From Caenorhabditis elegans (taxonomy: Eukaryota; Nematoda; Chromadorea; Rhabditida; Rhabditidae): a stretch of 64,000 nt of DNA. Shown here piece after piece: positions 37,801-50,200 of the stretch; positions within the stretch are counted from its first letter, which is position 1, and each line of letters begins with the position of its first letter. Below the pieces are notes generated by a model that did no database searches, was not told the DNA's origin, and saw nothing but the letters and a program-made list of their open reading frames with translations. The stretch covers positions 6,510,001 through 6,574,000 of the forward strand of contig NC_003282.8 in assembly GCF_000002985.6 (NCBI RefSeq), in the 5' to 3' direction. The translations under genes were made by a program, and so were the position numbers.

Positions 37801-38362
37801 AAGAGATCGAAATCAATTTTTGCAGAAACATTCGCCATCACATTGCTGTTTCCGTCCGACGACTTCTGAAATCACCTAGGAATAGCGTCTCAAAAATAAA
37901 ACTTCATCGAAACTCTCGAGGAGAATATGGGACACCCGAACTGAAGTAAGAATTTCATAAATTACAGTAATCTGACACTCAATTTAAAAACTCAAAAAAA
38001 GCCGAGATAAGGGAGGAGCCTATTTGGAGAAATCATCACATTATATAAGGTCGCTTCAAGATTCAATTGTCTTACCGTAACCATAAAGTATTGAAAGAAT
38101 ATATAGAGAAATGTCTGATCACAAGACGAATGTGAAAATAGGGTCCGCCCATTTCTTGGTTATTTTTTGCGATTTCACCATGAATCTTCATACAGTCTAC
38201 GTATTTGTCTGTAATTTTTCAAATAATTTTTATAATATTACTGAGATTAAAACAATCTCTCATCTTATTCAATTTTACAGTACTCCCGACTCATCACGCA
38301 GTGTTTCATTCACGGAAGCAATAACCTGGCCGTACATCGATGAAGATATTAATGAAGAATAG
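31869..38362 (+). CDS. Small basic protein split by a 5.9 kb intron
   Basis: Exon 1 (31869-31882, MGTLR) ends at GTGAGC. Exon 2 (37826-37945) follows TTTTTGCAG and exon 3 (38281-38362) follows TTTTACAG. Phases agree throughout and give 71 residues. The N-terminal part is rich in Arg, His and Lys (RNIRHHIAVSVRRLLKSP); the C-terminal part is Ser-rich then acidic (ITWPYIDEDINEE). No signal peptide, membrane segment or known family is visible. Exons 2 and 3 are well supported. Exon 1 was chosen because its donor, phase and promoter-like upstream region fit, but other first exons inside the long intron are possible. Intron 1 carries eight exact 21U cores. Confidence 0.55.
32125..32132 (-). promoter_or_regulatory. 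21U-RNA upstream motif core
   Basis: TGAAACAGAAAAAATTTAAA context; A-rich upstream flank as in the extended motif. Confidence 0.55.
32421..32510. repeat. Degenerate ATAAAGA tandem repeat
   Basis: ACAATAAAGATTA-like units repeat six or seven times with drift between two 21U cores. Confidence 0.7.
32555..32562 (-). promoter_or_regulatory. 21U-RNA upstream motif core
   Basis: CTTGAAACAGTAACATTTTT; same orientation as the core at 32125, 430 bases away. Confidence 0.55.
34452..34459 (-). promoter_or_regulatory. 21U-RNA upstream motif core
   Basis: TTTGAAACAGTAAATTTTTT, a strong extended match. Confidence 0.6.
34702..34709 (-). promoter_or_regulatory. 21U-RNA upstream motif core
   Basis: TTTGAAACAGTAAAATATTT, 250 bases from the core at 34452 and in the same orientation. 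Confidence 0.6.
34907..34914 (+). promoter_or_regulatory. 21U-RNA upstream motif core
   Basis: CTGTTTCACAAGTTTTTTAA. The same ACTCTGTTTCACAAG phrase recurs in diverged form at 36742, so part of this stretch is itself duplicated. Confidence 0.55.
35565..35572 (-). promoter_or_regulatory. 21U-RNA upstream motif core
   Basis: TTTTGAAACAGCAAAAAATT. The following AAATCAGTTTAACCAGTTA phrase also follows the variant core at 35134. Confidence 0.55.
36744..36751 (+). promoter_or_regulatory. 21U-RNA upstream motif core
   Basis: ACACTGTTTCACAAGGTTTT, similar to the site at 34907. Confidence 0.55.
37252..37310. repeat. Palindromic GGCAAATTTGCC-type hairpin repeat
   Basis: Ends GTGTGCGGCAAAT and ATTTGCCGCACAC are perfect inverted repeats around GAACTCGGC. 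Related pieces recur at 47580-47645 and 47830-47865 in a protease intron. Confidence 0.75.
37438..37445 (+). promoter_or_regulatory. 21U-RNA upstream motif core
   Basis: CTGTTTCATATTTCTCATTC, the last core before the 38-47 kb stretch that lacks them. Confidence 0.5.
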
Positions 38363-38913
38363 TATTTGTCTCTTTTGTAAAAGCTTTTAAAATTTATTTC
38401 ATTATTATATCATCGAAATCTCTATAATCAAGCATTCCATTTTCTATTTGATTTGCCAATAATTTTGACTAGAAGTACCGGTTTTTGCCGGTGTTCCTTT
38501 TCCGTTTTTTTTTCTCCAAATGTTTCCTAACTTGTCCCGAATTGGTTCCATGTCCTCTCGTTTTGTTTCGTGTACATATTTTTGTTGGTCTCTCTTTTTT
38601 CTGAACTTTTAGATGAAAAACGTTCTCTTCAATAAAATTTTTATTTTTTAATGTTGTGGAGCAAGTGATTAAAGTAAAGATTGCAAATTTCATGTGAAAA
38701 AGAGCACCGAAATACTCTGTATGTGGCAAACTTTTTCGCATACTGAAAACGTTGTAAAACTTGAATTTGAACTCCCTCTATTTTGAGATAGCATCTCGCG
38801 CTCCATTGCTACGCGTTATAGAGTCGAGACGCAGAGACAACGCGCGTCTTTGAAAATTGTTTTCTATTTTTTAAAATCGTTTTATTTAATTGTATTTTTC
38901 CTATATTAACGCG
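38363..38913. other. Intergenic between the 71-residue gene and fan-1
   Basis: 3' UTR with AATAAA-like sequence on either strand and, at 38795-38860, a less AT-rich stretch with CGCG sites that probably belongs to the fan-1 promoter. No exon seen. Confidence 0.45.
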
Positions 38914-41900
38914 ATGAAAAAGGCTAAAAAAGAGAAGAAAGAAAAGATTATCAAACCGGACGGCCCAATCAATTTCAATCGATCGATTATGGCTGCTTTC
39001 GAAAAGCAATCCCGTGGAAAAGTGAGATGATTTAACTAAATAATAAATGTTCAGTTTTTTTTCTTCAGATCTGTCCATTGTGCGAGACGAAATTCTCTCT
39101 AGCAAGCTACAAAAGTCACATGAACACTTGTAATGTCGCTGATGACGATGAAGAAATTGAAGTGAGTTTTAAAATCTCGATTTCAATCAAAATAACCCTC
39201 AATTTCTAGGTTATCGCCACCTACACTCGAGATGAAGCAATATTAATGCGTGCGGGTCCAGAAATTATTTTAGGAGATGCGAGTTTTTCCGATAAATCTG
39301 AAAATCCAACGAAGAGACGGAAAACTGATGAACGGGAAGTACCATCGTTAGTTTCTATATTTCCAAGCACATTTTTATAAATCAAGCTTTCAGGGAAGAT
39401 GATATTGTTCCGGAAGTTCCAGGCCCTTCTGGCATCGTTAAAAATCATGAAATGCCTTCGGAATCGCTTGATGTGACTGAAATCTCGGAAAACATTGAGA
39501 AAGTAATCAAAAAATCGCCAGAATGGATTAATCATCGAAGGAGGTCATCAAGACTTTTACAAAACTCTCAGAAAGATCAGGCAGACAATGCAAATAAGGA
39601 AGATCCTGTGAAAAAAGAAACAGCAACAATTTCCGAAGTACTACAAGCGATTGAAGTAGAGTTTTTTGTTTCTAAAAGTAAACTTTTCAAATAATCTTAT
39701 TTTTCAGAGGTTTGAACAGCGGGTTTCTGGCCCCGAGCAAACTTGGCCATACTATATAAAAATTACAATAAAAATAATGAAACGTGTCATTTCCACCGAG
39801 AAATTCGACGGAACCTTCTATGCCGATGACTTCTGGTTACCAAGTGATATTATCACATTTTATCGATTCGTAGAGCTACTTTCTGAAGGAGCCAAGTGTT
39901 TACTTGTCAGGTTATTCATCAGAAAACCTGCATGGTATAATTTAGAAAAATTGGAACAGAAATATCCAGAAATTCCAAATATCAAAGAAGCTGTCTCGGA
40001 GCTTGCGAAAGGACATTTTATTGATGATGGTAAGCGAAACATTGAATAAAAAAGTTTAAATCAGAAATATTCAGATTCTTCCATGAAAACACTAGACGAA
40101 GCACTGCAAATCTCAGATGTCGTTGCCTTGAAGAATGTGACGAAAAAATTCAAATTAGATGGAACCAAGGTTTAAAAAATTAAAAATCAAGCCGTTATAT
40201 CTTCAAATTTTGATTTTGAATTTCAGAATCGTCAAGAACTAATCCAATCATTACGAAAGTTTGCCCAATCTCAGCAATCAATATTTGGAGGAACTGGAAA
40301 CGTGGAAAAGTCGATTTTAAAAAGTCTGAAACAAGAACTGGGACCATGCGTTCGTGTTCGAGGGGGATTTGTAGATCTTTTCAAGGTAAAATTCAAAGTA
40401 AATTAATTGTCAAAAAAAGTAGAATCCATGTTAATGTCTTTCCAAAATCATAAATTTCATGATTTTCAGTGTCTCTTCACTATATACTGCCCTGTCACTA
40501 CAAATTCGGCGAATGTAATTGATAATCCATCAACCACGAATGTTTATCAAGATTTATTGTTAGTCATAAATCTCTTGTACTAAAAAAACTTTAATTCATA
40601 TTTTTCCAGATATTTGATGTTGTCCGTTGCAAACGGAACTGTGCAATTTCCGGCTCCAAATCCATGTCCGATCATTGCGAGTTTTTACAAGAATCGGAAT
40701 ATGCTACAAGAGTATTAATTTAATATCTAATGCCTCTAATTTCTTATTTTAATTTCAGCTATATGATTTCAAAATCGCTGGAAATCGCTATAGTTTCTCA
40801 AATGTCAAATGGAAATCTTGATGCTGCTCTAGATTTGGCAATTGATGCGAAAGAGTTCATCGAACAAATGTCAGATGATGATAAGCGATATTATGAAAGT
40901 CTGGAAATCCATGAACGAAAATTCACATCGATTTGGGTTTTTACGAGGTGTTGTGGACATGCTTCTAGCATTCTTGAACGGCAAAAGAAATATGGAATGG
41001 CTGTGGAATGGCAGAAAGATCTTCTGATTACGAATAGTAAGGACATTTGAGTTTTTGAAAAATCCATGTTTCTTTTTAGAAGATATCCAATCATACTGTA
41101 TCGATTCACGTGGAATCTGGTGGGATCGAATGTTGCTCAATTTAGATTCACATTTAAAGGTTAGTCATTAAGTGCTTTTTGGATGAATAACCATAATGAT
41201 TCAGGAGAAAAAAGAATGTGCAAAAATGATTCAAATTGCTCTCCAAGATCCTTCGATTCTTGAAAAAGAGCTCCTAATGATTCAAGATCGAGCTCTAAAA
41301 TTGAAAGAAATGCCTGCTGATTTTGTAACACCTATCAATATTGGAAATCCGGAAAAGAAGACAATTACAGCGAATGTTATAACGAAAAGCTTAGGTGACG
41401 GGAGAATCAATCGATTTATGATAAGAGATCATGAAACTGATGATGACGTGGAATGTTCTGTAGAAGAAGTTACTCGAAGACATTATCTTGAAAATGAAGG
41501 ATTTTCTACAGGTAAGTGAACTGAAATTGAGAATTTTAATTTTAAACCGGGGGCAGATAGCTCAGTCGGTAGTGGTGGCCGCTAGCAGTCTGGAGGTCAC
41601 GAGTTCAAGTCCGGCCTCACCCCCTAGGTTCACCCAGCCTCTATTGGGAAGTGGAGCAATCCACGACTGGATTATCGGCCACAGTCCCCGGCTAGGACGT
41701 GGCTTAAATTACAGCCCAGAGGGATCACCACCAGGCAGTGTACCTGAATCCCAGATCCGCAGTGCATAGCACTTGAAGAACGGATCGTCCTTTAATCCTT
41801 TAATCCTTTAAAACTTTTAGGTGTTCATGATGAAGGTTCCACGTGGCATACTCTGTTCGGACTTTTCTTTTATGACGTCATCTTCGCAACGGATGAATCA

Positions 41901-42435
41901 GTTGAATCCACGTGGCTCAGTGAGCTGCAAGATTGTCCGTCTGATCTCAGTAATACTCTGTATTCGAAACGAAAAGAAAAGTTCGAGGACCGATTTGTGT
42001 GGTTAGAAGAGGCTGAACAGGAGCTTATTGAAGAAAATATTCGAAAGATATGGGATCTGAAGCACAACGAAACGAATCGTGAATGTTCGTGGAAGCAGTT
42101 TCCAATGGGTGCTGAAGATTGCGTGGTGGGTTATTCGCATTACATGAAAAACTTAATTTTTTTTTTAATTTCAGAGCTTTTTCCAATGTATTCCTCGCCC
42201 CGCATTGATATTGATTCTTCGTCGTCTTGCTGAAAACTATCGAAATTCGAGGTCTGGATTTCCTGATTTGACGCTTTGGAATCCTGAAACCAAAAGAGTT
42301 GCGGTAGTTGAAGTTAAAGGACCAGGCGACCGTCTCTCAACAAAACAACGTTTATGGCTTGCAATTTTTGCTGATAGTGGAATTCGAGCAGAAGTCTGTC
42401 ATGTTGCTGCACAAAACTCTAGACTACTGGTATAA
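38914..42435 (+). CDS. fan-1: FAN1 structure-specific nuclease
   Basis: Fourteen exons: 38914-39021, 39069-39161, 39210-39346, 39394-39655, 39708-40029, 40075-40169, 40227-40385, 40470-40558, 40610-40711, 40759-41036, 41080-41159, 41205-41511, 41821-42125, 42175-42435. All are in phase, giving 865 residues. A UBZ4 ubiquitin-binding finger lies at about 38-60 (CPLCETKF...HMNTC), preceded by a Lys-rich nuclear-targeting tail. A SAP-like DNA-binding region lies near 280-340, then TPR-like helices. The C-terminal VRR-NUC nuclease has PD-(D/E)xK residues Asp810, Glu825 and Lys827 (GFPDLTLW, VEVKGPGD). FAN1 trims 5' flaps and processes interstrand crosslinks. Intron 12 contains a complete tRNA-derived SINE in sense orientation. 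Confidence 0.95.
41549..41811 (+). mobile_element. tRNA-derived SINE, apparently full length
   Basis: The head is a tRNA-like sequence with A box (TAGCTCAGTCGG) and B box (GAGTTCAAGTCC), followed by a unique body and a 3' tail of repeated CCTTTAAT units. It lies in fan-1 intron 12 in sense orientation. A 3' fragment of the same element is at 9119-9213. The anticodon arm is degenerate, so it is not a working tRNA gene. Confidence 0.85.
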
Positions 42436-42900
42436 ATATTTACTTTTAAATATCATTCTATGTGATTCGTTAATTCTGTTTAATAGGTACATAAAGTTTC
42501 GTTTTTCTTTTATTATAATCATCATTTTACTCTTAATATCCGAGGAAAATGGAGAGGGGGCCAAAAAATGCATTTTGTTTTTCTTAAGGCGAGCTGTACG
42601 CAGATGGAAGTGATTGTTGTTGGGAGCACATGAAGCAACGGGAAATGTATGAAATACTGGAAAATTTGAGCCAAAAAAGGAGAAGAAAATATTGGGAAAA
42701 CTAATTGCAAACGGGTGGATGTGTATAGACTTTGTACAGACTAGTAGAGAGCTCAGATAATTTGGATTTTTTGGAAAAGCGTAGAAATCAGATTGGGTGC
42801 ATGGGTTACAAGTAAAGCGAAAATGTGGAAATAGATATATAGAAACATGATTGATGTGTGAGTTAACGAATGATGATCTATCCGAATGAATCAACTGAAT
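42436..42900. other. Tail-to-tail gap between fan-1 and paqr-1
   Basis: Both 3' UTRs. The plus strand is purine-rich from 42640 on. No additional gene. Confidence 0.5.
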
Positions 42901-45431
42901 CTATCTAACTGGACATTGTTCGTTCAGACGAGCAAATGCCATTTCAGAGATACCATAATAATGGACAAATGCAGCAATAACGACGCAGGTGTGGAATAGC
43001 TGATGAGATTGGAACTGAAATATTAAAAGTTAAAATTAAGATTAATTTTTTGAAACCGTACCCAAATATCACATTTTCCTGGGAAAAATCGTTCTGGAGT
43101 TCGTGTGGCATAGAGCCCAGCTCCAAGTAAGTAGAGGAATGCCATCAGAAGTAACCAATGGAATGAATTATCCGCAAATAGAGAGTGAACTCCGTCGGTT
43201 ATTATATAGTGAATAGTTGGGATGACACCTATAAAAAAAAATTGAAATTAATAATTAGAGCATTTAAACATTTTATCAGTTTCATACCACTACATCCCAT
43301 TCCAACAAAGACAGCTGCTCTGATCGGTCGGAATCTTGATTCACTGAACTTATCCCACAACGAGACGACTATAGCTCCGATTCCAAGTACAGAAACCATT
43401 GCAATATAGGTAATCTTTGGTTCTCTCCGACAATAAAATCCATAATAGATCCATGGAATGAATGATCCAATAATGAGTAAAGAGATTCCCATGTAATCAA
43501 GTTTACAAAATATTTTCACGACATTTACAGAATGACACGAGAGAGTGTGGAATGCGAACGAGAGTCCAAGACATAGAACGGCACCAGCGAAGAAGAATGA
43601 GAAGACTACCTGCAAAATTATTATATTTATTTAGAGATTTCCTGTTTTGAAATTTAATCATATAAACTTTTATTCCGCATGTCAAGTTGATATCATTTCC
43701 TAATCAAATTAAAACTTTCAGTTATTGAAAAACAATTTTATTGTCGGAATTTATTGACTATTTAAGATTAATTTGTGATTTCAGAACAAACATGTTTGTT
43801 TCGTTACATTTGATATTACACAGATGCAAAATTTCGCGCTTTTGTCTCACAAACAACCGAAAATTTAACTTCAAAATGGTCTCTAAAGGAGTTCTGTTTT
43901 TCTTTCGACATTTTATAAGTTTTTTATTGTTTCCACATTTTTGTCTAATTATTTGGTGAAAATTCAAACTTTTTCAATGAAAAATATTAAAAATTAAAGG
44001 AAAATTCACAGAATTTCTTGAAAGCGAAAACGAAAGAAGCTTTTGTTTTGGAAAAAAAACATTAAAAAACTCGAAAAATAACTTTTTTTTTGTAGGTTTC
44101 AGAGGTTATTTTGAAAACCTTAGATTTTTTAAATTTTAATCATGCTTAAGAACTATAATTTTAATTTCGAAATTTTGCAAATGGATGATAAAAATACGCG
44201 ATTTTTTAAGACAATCTATTTTTTAAATAATTTTTTACTTACTTTTTCCTGGAATTGAATATGATTATCCGGTCTTGTCAAAAACCAACAAGCGAGAAAA
44301 AAGAAGGCAACGCATCCAATAAGATGTGTCCAAATGTTACCAGTTTCCGTGTGCAGTGACCAAATACTCTTGAAACATTCCGAAAAAGATGGTAGAGGTG
44401 GACGATGACCGTGTCTATAATTATTTGATTTTTTTATTATTTTAAAAAAATACAATTCTACCTCAAAAATTCGTTATCCTGCAGCCATTCTGGTAAATGT
44501 TCATATTTTAATACTTTCCAACGGGCTTCGTAAGTTTTTGTCACAATTCCAGTTTGTTCGGATCGATCTTCTTTGACGTCAACTTCCAGTTCATCTTCAT
44601 CATCTTTCCGTTTATCCGGAGTTCCTTGCAGGTTTATTTCACGCCATTGCCCTCCCTTTTTACGACGATATCTGAAAAATTATGCGAATTTTTAAAATAA
44701 AAAATTTCTTTCAAGCATTTGTCTAACCTAAGAATCGTATGTTTTGGCATTGCCTCATCATCACTTCCAGCTCGAATTCTTCCAGCAAATGACGTGGCAC
44801 GTGATCGATGTCCTTCTTGTTGTGGAAGAAGCTCTGAATCAGAGCAAAAATCAGCGTCTTCATCGTCTGAATTTGTTGGGGAAACGACCGTTGTTTTGCG
44901 GGAGTAGAACACTTCGATTTTGTCGCCAGTTTTTCTTGCTTCCGGATTTTTCACCTAAAATTTCAGTATTATAATTAGAATTGTATAATAATTTTTAGGT
45001 TTTTTGATCTCTGCTCAACTTTCTTTTGTTCAAGTTTCCATTTAGTCTGATCGTTCTATTCCCGACGACAATCACGCGAATGGACTGATAGATAACCGCA
45101 TGTTCTCTTATCACACATTCTCTCATTGTATCATTTGTGTCGCTAGTTAGGTTTATCACTGGAAAAGGTTTGAATTTACATCGCAATCGCGCCAGTCAAA
45201 AAAACGACAGTTTTCAACGAAAAGGGGCGAGAAATCTTGCACGTTTCGTCAGATGATGATGAATTGATATATAATTTAGAAAAAATATGAACGTTTTTTA
45301 ATTTTAACATCAATATTATTTTTCTTCTTCAATCCTACCTGTACAGTTGTGCTGTCCTCGACAACCAATTCGCCTGAATCAGCGTCATTGAGGTAGTGCC
45401 CAAGGGCTCGATTGACCTCATCTGGATTCAT
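42901..45431 (-). CDS. paqr-1: PAQR/adiponectin-receptor family membrane protein
   Basis: Seven exons on the minus strand: 45431-45339, 44954-44728, 44671-44462, 44414-44243, 43609-43288, 43228-43062, 43014-42901; 434 residues. The first 190 residues are a polar cytosolic region. Then come FLRHGHRPPLPSFSECFKSI and SLHTETGNIWTHLIG, the classic AdipoR zinc-site motif around His in the first helix. Seven hydrophobic helices follow, with FHTLSCHS, and QLFHTCVVIAAFVHYYG near the C-terminus. The zinc ligands Ser/His/Asp region and final HxxxH are present. PAQR proteins keep membranes fluid by controlling phospholipid acyl composition, probably as ceramidases. Intron 1 (44955-45338) holds an open stretch that might be an alternative first exon, not supported further. 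Confidence 0.93.
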
Positions 45432-46817
45432 TCTTTGCCTGAAATATGAACTTTGTCTTCATGTTTGCAAAAAAATGAAAAGAAAAGATGATAGAATACA
45501 TTGTAGTGATCATGAGCAACACACGAATCGCATAGCAAAGAAGAAGAAACCAGCATTATTCAAATAAAAAAAGTTGCGATAAGAGACAAAATGAAATTGA
45601 GAATAAAGGAGAGGTTTTTTTTGATAAATCGCACTTTCTGTCTCGCCATTCGACTGCCCACGTGACGAGAAAGCACGTGGAAAAATAGAGGAACCACAAT
45701 AAATGAGACCTAGAGATGATAGGGAAATACCTCTATTTAATACATACATTATGTATTGCCTTTGTGGTTTAAAATTATTTAAAAAACTTACTTTATTGAT
45801 TTCAGTTAGTTTCGAGAAATAACGAATTTTCCGAGAAGTTTCCGAGAAGAAATGACACAATTTCGCAACAAATTCCATAAATGGCTCATTCTGTGAAAGC
45901 TCGCCCTATTGTTAATGAGGTGGGTTTTAAAAGAGAGGGAATTTCAAAAAATGTTTTTTGGAGGGATTTTCTTTGATTTTCTATGAAGAAAACACGCTGG
46001 AAAGAGCTAGAAAACTGAAAATGAACAAGAAAAAGTGCACAGGAGGCGGCAATTGTCTATCGGGGAAGGGTGGGAGGCCAAATGTCCAGTCTATCTCTCT
46101 TTTTTTGTTTTATTCTCTGCGTCTTGGCAACTTTGCGTCAAAGGTTGTTTTTTCAGACACATGTGTTCAAATATAAATGACAATTGATGACGGAGTGAGA
46201 GGAATCACCAAAGAAAATGAATATAAAAGTCCAATATATCTCATCAGACTACAATAATATTTTTAAAATTATTTAGAAATTTGTTTGTGTCTAATCGCGC
46301 AAAAAACTGAAAACTGAGCCTCCAAAAGGTTAAAAAATCAGAAAAAAAATCAGAGAGAACAAAACATTTCCTACTGTAACTTCAAAGGCACATACTTTGA
46401 ATATTTTTTGCAAAGCGCGGCAAGACCCTGCATAATTGGACTATTCTTGAAGTTTGCAAAACAGAAACAGATCTTTTCAAAGCACATTATTCTGCTTTCT
46501 CTGTAGAATTTAGCTGTCATTTGTGATAAACGACTAGAATATATTGTATTGTTACTTATAGAGGTTATCATGGCCTATCAAGGTGCAAAGTACCAAAAAA
46601 TGGATTCAAAGTTGAAGTTTTGTTTGTTTTCCTGTTCATTTTGTAGTTTTTGGTCAACGAACGCTTTGTTTTGCATCAACAATGTAATTCTTTGTTCCGG
46701 ACCACTAGAATCTTCTCGAGCAGTTTCCAGATAGGTTGCTCGCTCACACATATTTTAACTAGTAGAGTGTGCAGAGAAAGAAAGAGGAGTAGGCCTATTT
46801 AGCCATGGCATCCCACC
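45432..46817. other. paqr-1 upstream region
   Basis: Promoter and 5' UTR of paqr-1 reading left; tRNA-Leu begins at the right edge. Exon-like bits (for example at 45881) do not form a convincing gene. Confidence 0.5.
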
Positions 46818-46900
46818 GCCGTTCTGGCCGAGTGGTCTAAGGCGCTGCGTTCAGGTCGCAGTCCTCTCAGGAGGGCGCAGGTTCGAACCCTGCGGACGGC
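46818..46900 (+). tRNA. tRNA-Leu, anticodon CAG
   Basis: 83 bases with acceptor pairing GCCGTTC/GGACGGC, D arm GGCCGAGTGGTCTAAGGC, anticodon loop TTCAGGT (CAG at 46852-46854), a long variable arm as expected for leucine tRNA, and T loop GTTCGAACC. A T run at 46906-46911 serves as pol III terminator. No intron. Confidence 0.95.
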
Positions 46901-47229
46901 AAATCTTTTTTAATCTGTTTAATTTAATCAGTTTGAAAAATATATCAAGTTTCAAGTAGATTCAGCCGAATGTTGTGTGATTTTTTGAAACCCATATTTT
47001 TAAAATTTGTTCTTCTTTTACATTTATCATATGCCATCCTTGAAAAAAACAGAAAGTAAACATAGTGATATTCACACAAAAGCGAACGCACCTTTGACAT
47101 TCTTACTTTTTTCATCTTGTCAATTTTGTCCAACACCTTATCATAATCATTTGCATGTATCTGTTTGCCTATCATATCACTGTTTTTCCCAGAGACTCTA
47201 CGTTCTGCTATTGATTGTTTTTAACTAAT
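46901..47229. other. Gap between tRNA-Leu and the protease gene
   Basis: AT-rich promoter-like sequence; nothing else recognised. Confidence 0.45.
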
Positions 47230-50200
47230 ATGAATTATCAAATATATCATTTTTTAGTTTTATGTTTTGTATTTATTACGAAACATTCAAATGCTATAAA
47301 CCTATGTGAAGAATCTTACAAACCAATTTTTAGTTTCCGAATTATCGGTGGAAATAGTATTGATGAGTGAGTTGGAATTTTTAAAGTGAAAAAAGTTAAA
47401 AAAAAAACAACATTCAGTGGGGCAAATTGGATGGCCAAATTAGTTTCCTATGGAGATAATGGACAGGGAATCTTATGTGGAGCAACTGTTATCGATGACT
47501 TTTGGCTCGTTACAGCGGCTCATTGTGCATTGTAAGGTTTTTTTAAAATTAATGCTGTTCATGTAAATTTTATACAGGGATTTGCATCAAATTTGCCGAA
47601 TTTGCAGTTTGCCGAGCTGGGCAAATTTTGAAATTTGCCCAAACCTAATGGTTTCGATCTGAAACTTTATTTTTTGAAATAACAGCATTGTGATTCATGT
47701 TTTATTCAAGAAATCCCCACGCGCATTAGGCAAAAATCGAACGAGACCCAGTGAACTTAGTTTTTATCCATTAATTTTGACACTTTTTTAGCTTGAAAAA
47801 TATTGCGATTTACCGAGTATGACCACGACACGGCAAATTTGTTGAATTTGCCGGACACCCCTGATTTTATAGCAAAATTGAAAAAAAAACATTTAAAGCT
47901 GCACGAGAGAAATTAAAATTTTTAAAAAATTTACTGTTTCACCGAAGTTAGTTAATCGTTTGAAAGAATGCTAGCAGTATTAAATAATATATTTTATTTT
48001 AAAGGCATTTCTGACAATTTCTCAATTACAGGCAACTTCAAACTCGATCATTTGTTTATGTAAGAGAACCCAAAAACAACAGGGAACGGTCATTTTCAGT
48101 GAAAGAAGCATATATTCATAGTGGATACAATAATCAAACTGCTGATAATGATATCGCTTTGTTGAGAGTTAGTTTTTTTTCAAATTAAAAAAAAAGTTGT
48201 AACCTGTTGAGTGGTATTAGAAAATTGTTGACTTTGCAAACTTTTTGGAACTTTTAAAACCACACTTTTGGAAAATTTAAACGGTTGTGATGAGAGACAT
48301 TTTTCCATGAAAAGTGAAGATTTCGCAATAAAAAATGTGGTGGATTTAAAAATCTACAAAACGAACACTCCTGTTCAAAACTAGACATATCAATAATTTT
48401 CAGAAACATTTCAAAAACTTATTTCGAATTTTAAACCCGCAAACTAGTCTCTACAAATTTTCATCATCCGCTCTGAAATTGAATTTTACTTTTTTCCAGA
48501 TATCCTCAGATCTGTCAAAACTCGGAATAAAGCCTGTTTGCCTCGTTCATGATGACTCTAAACTTCTGAAACAGTACAAAAATGGAGTTGTCATTGGTTA
48601 CGGGTTAACTTTGGGAGAAGGTGAGTTGCATACTTTCTAGTATTGCTTAAAAATTTTTGTAAATTTTTTAGGATGAGAACCAATAAAATTAATACTCAGA
48701 AATCCAGCAATTAGTGCCTCTATAGAGATTTTAACCACAAAATAACTAAAAGAAACTTAACATTTTTTAGAAACCCAATAAACCACTTTGAACGTCGTCA
48801 ACAAAACGAAAGCCAATTCTAATAATTCTTAAATGGTTACTACAATTATTTAATTTTAAGATTCCTCTGGTGAACCAAAGCTTATCAATAGCCAAACCCT
48901 TCAAAGTACTTCTGTTCCAATTATTTCTGATGATGATTGCGTAAAAACGTGGAGATTTTTGTCATTGTTATCCGTGAAAATTACCGGATATCAAATATGC
49001 GCTGGAGCATATCTTCATGGAACGGCACCGGTAAACATTTTTATTATTATTTTAAATTGATACTATTGTTGTGGAAGTATTAAAACTGGTAAATTCAATG
49101 TATTATACATGCAGCTGAAATAGTTTCATTAACAGAGAAGTTGTAGAAAATAATTATAACTCCGTTGAAACAGTGTTCAATATAAAACATTTAATCTTTG
49201 AATAATGCAAAAAATTATTTCAGGGTGACTCTGGCGGTCCTTTATTAATTCATAAAAGTAATGGAGAATATGTACAAATTGGAATTACAAGTTATGGAGC
49301 TGATGGGTTAGATGGAGTTATTGATCAAGGGAAGTTTCCAGGTAAGTATATAAGAAATTGTACTCAAAAAGTTTAAAGGTTCAAATACATGTTTTAAAAA
49401 GATATATATATATATATTTCAATTCCCACCAACATCAAAACTTTCGAATTGCACAAACTCCATTCACATCTGTCAATTCAAAAATCACACATAGCTTCGA
49501 GTTTTTTTTCGGGATCCTATGAAAACACACATTCTCTTTATTATCTTTTCTAGCATAGTTAATTCCATTTTTTCCAATTTTTATAATTTTTCCCTTGAAT
49601 TTTTCGTTGCAAAAGCAAGTTAAAAAGTTTTATATTTACACAATGCGTTGTATTTGGAATAGATTTCCATACAAAATATTGGGTAAACATTGAAATCTGA
49701 TGATAGTGCCATGCGTAGAACTCTTACTGTTGAAAATCGACCACATTTGTTAGTGAAATTTTCGCCCAAACAATTTTACTGGGCTTGCGATCAACAAAAA
49801 AAGCGTTAAGACTTTGTTGCCAAAAACTAAAAGAAAAAATTGGAAAATTTGTTCTTTGCAAGTTGTAAAAATAACTTAATTTAAAATATTGCTTTCAGGT
49901 CCTATCATTTTGTTGGTTTTTTTAAATGATTTTTTAAATTTTCAAATGAGTATAACTCTGAAACCTGAATTTTTGGCAAGAAAATGTTGTCTATTGGATA
50001 AAGTATTTTTCATGGCAATAATTTCAAAAATTATAGCACCCGACATCTCGCGAGTACATTTTGATGGAATTTCTTACATCTTGAAACATGGCGGTCAAAT
50101 GTTTTCCATCTAGTTTTTTAGCTCAAGTATAATGTTAATATGTATAATTGCTACATTAGTTTCAGAAAGTCCAAAGAGAATTAATTTTTGGAAAAACTTC

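Larger units (their letters stand above)
31883..37825. other. 5.9 kb intron dense in 21U-type promoters
   Basis: Exact cores at 32125, 32555, 34452, 34702 and 35565 (minus) and 34907, 36744 and 37438 (plus). Near-matches TGAAACTG (33669) and TGAAACGG (35134) also occur. TAGGCAGGCA-type repeats lie at about 32830, 33790, 35690 and 36960, and a hairpin repeat at 37252. Confidence 0.6.

Noticed and set aside
38469-38741. 90-codon Lys-rich open frame on the minus strand
   Set aside because: Derives from T-rich 3' UTR sequence of the small upstream gene; no start context or splice sites.
45881-46180. ATG exon-like sequence MAHSVKARPIVNE with a GTGGGT donor, divergent from paqr-1
   Set aside because: The donor is weak and the only acceptor leads to a stop after seven codons.
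48567-48574. TGAAACAG in the protease gene
   Set aside because: It encodes LLKQY inside exon 4 and lacks the A/T flanks of the 21U motif, so it is counted but not called as a promoter.
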